From positions 1 through 64,000 of the forward strand of contig DRQG01000151.1 in assembly GCA_011369465.1 (NCBI GenBank): a stretch of 64,000 nt of DNA, given 5' to 3'. The stretch comes from Caldithrix abyssi (lineage in GTDB: Bacteria; Calditrichota; Calditrichia; Calditrichales; Calditrichaceae). Below the pieces are notes generated by a model that worked only from the letters and a program-made list of their open reading frames with translations, was not told the origin of the DNA and ran no database searches. This document shows positions 60,930 through 64,000 of the stretch, piece after piece; position 1 is the stretch's first letter, and each line of letters starts with the position of its first letter. Both the position numbers and the translations under genes were made by a program.

Positions 60930-60964
60930 AAAAAAGCGCCCTTCTCAGAGGTAGAGAAGGACGC
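60930..60964 (-). terminator. Rho-independent terminator of the secreted-protein operon
   Basis: On the minus strand GCGTCCTTCTC pairs with GAGAAGGGCGC (11 bp with one G-T) around a 7-nt loop, followed by TTTTTT. Confidence 0.85.
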
Positions 60965-60966
60965 TG

Positions 60967-61033
60967 TACAGGCTGCTTGCTAAGGCTTTGTTTGTTCTGT
61001 GGGGACGGAACGCTTAACCGAGGTAAGCAGCCT
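60967..61033. repeat. Wide inverted repeat at the end of the subtilase gene
   Basis: AGGCTGCTTGC and GTAAGCAGCCT (11 bp, one G-U) enclose 45 nt and reach into the subtilase stop codon. It precedes the terminator on the minus strand and may form a larger 3' mRNA structure. Confidence 0.5.
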
Positions 61034-63014
61034 ATTTTACAAGCAGCATGCGTTTTACCGCTTCGTAATTGCCTGCCTTTAAACGATACAGGTAAATCCC
61101 CGAAGGAAGATGGCCGGCGTTAAACGTAAAATTGTATTTACCCGCCTCAAGTTGTCCGTTAACCAGTGTGGCTATATCCTCACCGCTGATTGAATAAACC
61201 TTTAGAACAACATGAGAGGCTTTCGGCAAATCTACCGCTATGCGGGTCTGAGGATTGAACGGATTGGGATAGTTTTGCAGTAAAGCGAATTCATCCGGTA
61301 TATCTTTTTTGGTGTAATGAGCGGGAGGTTTAAAACTGGCGTCCCCGCTAAAGCTATACGATTGGGTTGGCGTATAAGCGGAATACAAATCTACCGTATC
61401 GTAAGCGCGCATACGGTAATAGGCCTTGGAATCGTTCATGCCTCTCTCTCTGGTTATATCCAAATCCAGATATTCGGTTTCACCGGGCGAAGCAGTATGA
61501 ATCGTAATCCAGCTGCCGGAGCTGTTTATTTTACGTTCAATTTTATAGCCGCTTAAATCCGCTTCGCTATTGGCGTTCCACATCAGTTTGGGATGTTCAT
61601 AAGGCCCGTTGTTAGCCGGAACCGAAACAATATGAAAGTTCTGAGGAACAGCAGGTGGGGCAACAGCAGCTAATGTTTTATAAGAATTTATTCTGCCGCT
61701 GCCTAATAATCCGGCGTAAGACGGATTGACATCATCAATATAGTCTGTATTATCTTCGATCAGACTTCGAACTGTACTATTGGATAAAGACGGATCCATG
61801 GAAAAAACCAATCCGGCTAAACCGGCAACCTGCGGGCTGGCGATGGATGTTGCTCCGGTTTGTATATATGTATGCGTGTTTGGATACTGCCAATTTGTAG
61901 TCCATAAATTTATACCAGGAGCCGAAACATCCACCCAGGAACCATAATTAGAATTGGATTTTTTTGTATCATCCTGATTTAAGGCGGCAACAGCAATAAC
62001 TTTATTATAAGCAGCAGGATACCATTGAGAAGAACTATTCGCATTCATAGCTGCTGCTGTTAATACAACACCTTTTGTATCATAAGCGTAATCCAATGCA
62101 TTTTTTAAACTTGTAGATAACGAGTTGCCTCCCCAGCTCATATTTATTACTTTTACCCCGTTATCAGCAGCATAATAAATTGCACTAACAGCATCACTTG
62201 TATACATATAATTATGATTACCTGCTCTTGTTGGCATAAGCTTGCAATACCAGCTAACACCGGCTACGCCTATCGAATTATTTGTCACCGCAGAGGCCAT
62301 ACCGGAAACCTTTGTACCGTGAGCTGTACCGTCTGTCGAACTGTGCATTGGATTGTTATCATTGCTGTAAAAATCCCAACCGATTAAATCATCAATATAT
62401 CCGTTTCCGTCATCGTCGATCCCATTCTCATCGCCTCCACTGGTAGGTAAACCGAAATCGCCAACGACGCCGTCGCCGTCAAGGTCCTCGCCCGGGTTTA
62501 CCCAGATATTATTTTTCAAATCCGGATGTTCCCAATCAATACCCGTATCATTAATACCTATAATCACATTGGAACTTCCTTTATGTAATTCCCAGGCAGA
62601 TTCGGATTGCAAATGACTGTTGTCGTGATTCCACTGTTGAGAGAAATAATAATCATTTGGAGTTGTTGCAATTTTTAACTGATAATTCAGTTCAACATAT
62701 TCTATATTGTCATCCTTTGCGTAATCTTCCCTTATTTTCAACATATCTTTATCTTTGGGAAACGTCAAAACATATAATCCTTCAATTGATGATATGGGAG
62801 ATTTTACAAGCCGGTACATATCTGTACATTGATATTTGCTATTTAATCGATCAACTGATTGTAAATTTGTCTTTACTCCCTTCTCATTCACTGTAAGCGC
62901 TAAATTCTTCCCCTGATTCTTAAACATCACTATTATTTCGCCCGCTTTAAACGTTTCTTGGGCAAATGTTGAACCGCAAAATATGAATACGGCAAAAAGA
63001 ACTCTTTTAAGCAT
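61032..63014 (-). CDS. Secreted subtilisin-like serine protease (S8) with type IX secretion tail
   Basis: This protein of about 660 residues has a signal peptide (MLKRVLFAVFIFCGSTFA). The S8 catalytic domain has Asp in GINDTGIDWEHPDL (about 154), His in DGTAHGTKVSG (about 231) and Ser in TGATSIASPQVAG (about 389). An Asp-rich insert (DDDGNGYIDD) probably binds calcium. A fibronectin-III-like domain follows (about 475-575). The tail NYPNPFNPQTRIAVDLP ends in a SGIYLYRLKAG segment, the type IX sorting domain. ATG 63014 follows AAGGAGGA; the frame upstream to 63089 overlaps the preceding gene. Confidence 0.92.
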   Translation of the reverse strand: MLKRVLFAVFIFCGSTFAQETFKAGEIIVMFKNQGKNLALTVNEKGVKTNLQSVDRLNSKYQCTDMYRLVKSPISSIEGLYVLTFPKDKDMLKIREDYAKDDNIEYVELNYQLKIATTPNDYYFSQQWNHDNSHLQSESAWELHKGSSNVIIGINDTGIDWEHPDLKNNIWVNPGEDLDGDGVVGDFGLPTSGGDENGIDDDGNGYIDDLIGWDFYSNDNNPMHSSTDGTAHGTKVSGMASAVTNNSIGVAGVSWYCKLMPTRAGNHNYMYTSDAVSAIYYAADNGVKVINMSWGGNSLSTSLKNALDYAYDTKGVVLTAAAMNANSSSQWYPAAYNKVIAVAALNQDDTKKSNSNYGSWVDVSAPGINLWTTNWQYPNTHTYIQTGATSIASPQVAGLAGLVFSMDPSLSNSTVRSLIEDNTDYIDDVNPSYAGLLGSGRINSYKTLAAVAPPAVPQNFHIVSVPANNGPYEHPKLMWNANSEADLSGYKIERKINSSGSWITIHTASPGETEYLDLDITRERGMNDSKAYYRMRAYDTVDLYSAYTPTQSYSFSGDASFKPPAHYTKKDIPDEFALLQNYPNPFNPQTRIAVDLPKASHVVLKVYSISGEDIATLVNGQLEAGKYNFTFNAGHLPSGIYLYRLKAGNYEAVKRMLLVK

Positions 63015-63042
63015 TTGTTCCTCCTTGTTTGAAAAATTAATA

Positions 63043-63975
63043 TTATTTGACCAATACAAGGGCCCTGGACGCCATAGGTTTTTGGTCAATTAGCAATACA
63101 TAAAAATAAGCGCCGGATGACAACCCGGACACATTGATTCTTATCTCATGTCGGCCTCCTTTCTGATGTTGGTTAACAAAACTACCGACCTTTTTTCCGT
63201 TAGTTGTATAGATGTAGAGAGAAACAAAGGCCGGTTTGTATAATTCGTAAGGAATGACGGTAAATTGGGAATTAAAGGGATTGGGATAGTTTTGAAATAA
63301 TTTTGCTTCTTTTATCACATTAGGCAGGCTATGACCTATAATATCCGAGTATTTATCATATTCAACCACAGCTTCAATTATCCAATCACAACCGGAGCGT
63401 GTCCAGCCTTCATTATTTGGCAAATAACTATCAAAACTATGGCCGCTCCCATAAGGTTCAGATCCTATTTTTGCTCCAATGCTATAAACTTCAAATACTT
63501 TTTCGTCTAATTGTACCCAAAAAGAAGTATCCAGGGGAATATTTTTAAGCTCCTCAACTCCCGAAACATCCACTTCTTTATAAATATATTTTCCGTCATC
63601 TAAGAAATACGGGTTAACTTCCGTGCTGTCCACGCTAAAATAGCTTTGGTATATTTTGTTTTGTTCAGCCGGAAATCCGGAACCCAGATAAAAGGATATG
63701 GAAGTATTCTTATTAGGACGAGTAAAGCACAAGCGTATTTTTTTTATAGAATACACATTAAAACCGGTATCCGGCGATGAACTGTCCGGGGTAAACCATG
63801 TAGCAATAGGTTCACAATAACCGGGTTGATAGCAATCGTCTATAAAAGCACATCCACTTGATATTGAATCATTTGGCGTATAAGGATAGTAGTATTTTAA
63901 AGTGTCCGTAATTTGAGAATGACAAATAACTACCAGGGTAAAAAAATAAATCGATATTTTACTTATTCTAAACAT
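63043..63975 (-). CDS. Secreted protein with type IX sorting domain, unknown function
   Basis: This 310-residue protein has a signal peptide (about 1-20, ending CHSQ). A beta-rich region without a recognised family follows (about 25-220). The C-terminal sorting domain reads LFQNYPNPFNSQFTVIPYEL and ends in SSGAYFYVLLIDQKPMASRALVL. AAAGGAG precedes the ATG. It is 28 bp upstream of the subtilase start and likely co-transcribed. It may be a partner or substrate of the protease, but this is inference only. Confidence 0.8.
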   Translation of the reverse strand: MFRISKISIYFFTLVVICHSQITDTLKYYYPYTPNDSISSGCAFIDDCYQPGYCEPIATWFTPDSSSPDTGFNVYSIKKIRLCFTRPNKNTSISFYLGSGFPAEQNKIYQSYFSVDSTEVNPYFLDDGKYIYKEVDVSGVEELKNIPLDTSFWVQLDEKVFEVYSIGAKIGSEPYGSGHSFDSYLPNNEGWTRSGCDWIIEAVVEYDKYSDIIGHSLPNVIKEAKLFQNYPNPFNSQFTVIPYELYKPAFVSLYIYTTNGKKVGSFVNQHQKGGRHEIRINVSGLSSGAYFYVLLIDQKPMASRALVLVK

Positions 63976-64000
63976 GTTTTTTCTCCTTTCTTCAGATTTT

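Overview
ORGANISM. The window looks like a chromosome segment of a Gram-negative bacterium of the FCB superphylum, most likely Calditrichota-like; this placement is inference. Two secreted proteins at the right end carry the type IX secretion tail (NYPNPFN...). MurE has the DNPR motif expected for meso-diaminopimelate peptidoglycan. The phosphoglycerate dehydrogenase has the short Bacteroides/Entamoeba-type active site. A cytochrome b/Rieske pair is joined to an octahaem-TPR cytochrome. Several promoters have good sigma-70-type -35/-10 boxes. I see no tRNA, rRNA, CRISPR array, prophage or insertion sequence.

LAYOUT. 1-750: mosaic of short dispersed repeats. 751-2608: MarR regulator and TolC-like protein (- strand) with a clear promoter/operator. 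2764-7158: quinol-oxidising cytochrome b, Rieske protein and octahaem cytochrome (+). 7359-8432: LamG lipoprotein gene broken by one in-frame stop. 8575-19828 (-): surface-glycan operon read from a wHTH/nucleotidyltransferase-fold regulator through a LamG lipoprotein, sugar-nucleotide enzymes, two glycosyltransferases, a sulfotransferase and a methyltransferase to a flippase. It is visibly more A+T-rich than its surroundings. 20082-28803 (-): DusB, DUF2203, YgfZ, a [2Fe-2S] protein, 2-oxoacid dehydrogenase E2 and fused E1, a 65-codon Cys protein and phosphoglycerate dehydrogenase. Repeat mosaics lie before dusB and between E1 and E2. 29014-36490 (+): LD-carboxypeptidase, the mreBCD-mrdA-rodA elongation operon and a CpoB-like lipoprotein. 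36806-53153 (-): a compact dcw division/peptidoglycan cluster from mraZ to ftsZ, ending in a strong terminator. 53330-54664 (+): glutamate dehydrogenase. 54791-60086 (+): a large PPDK_N ATP-grasp protein with a C-terminal nucleotidyltransferase, overlapping a PAS histidine kinase and a LuxR-type response regulator. 60087-60929: a second large repeat mosaic carrying an inverted copy of the first. 60930-63975 (-): two type IX-secreted proteins, one a subtilase.

HOW IT FITS. Elongation (mre/rod) and division (dcw) machineries converge on one intergenic region at 36.5-36.8 kb, each closed by its own hairpin terminator. The glycan operon supplies a probably sulfated, methylated surface polymer and is headed by its likely regulator. 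The most interesting parts are the ATP-grasp/nucleotidyltransferase two-component operon, the composite repeat mosaics, and the regulator promoter whose spacer is filled by a palindrome.
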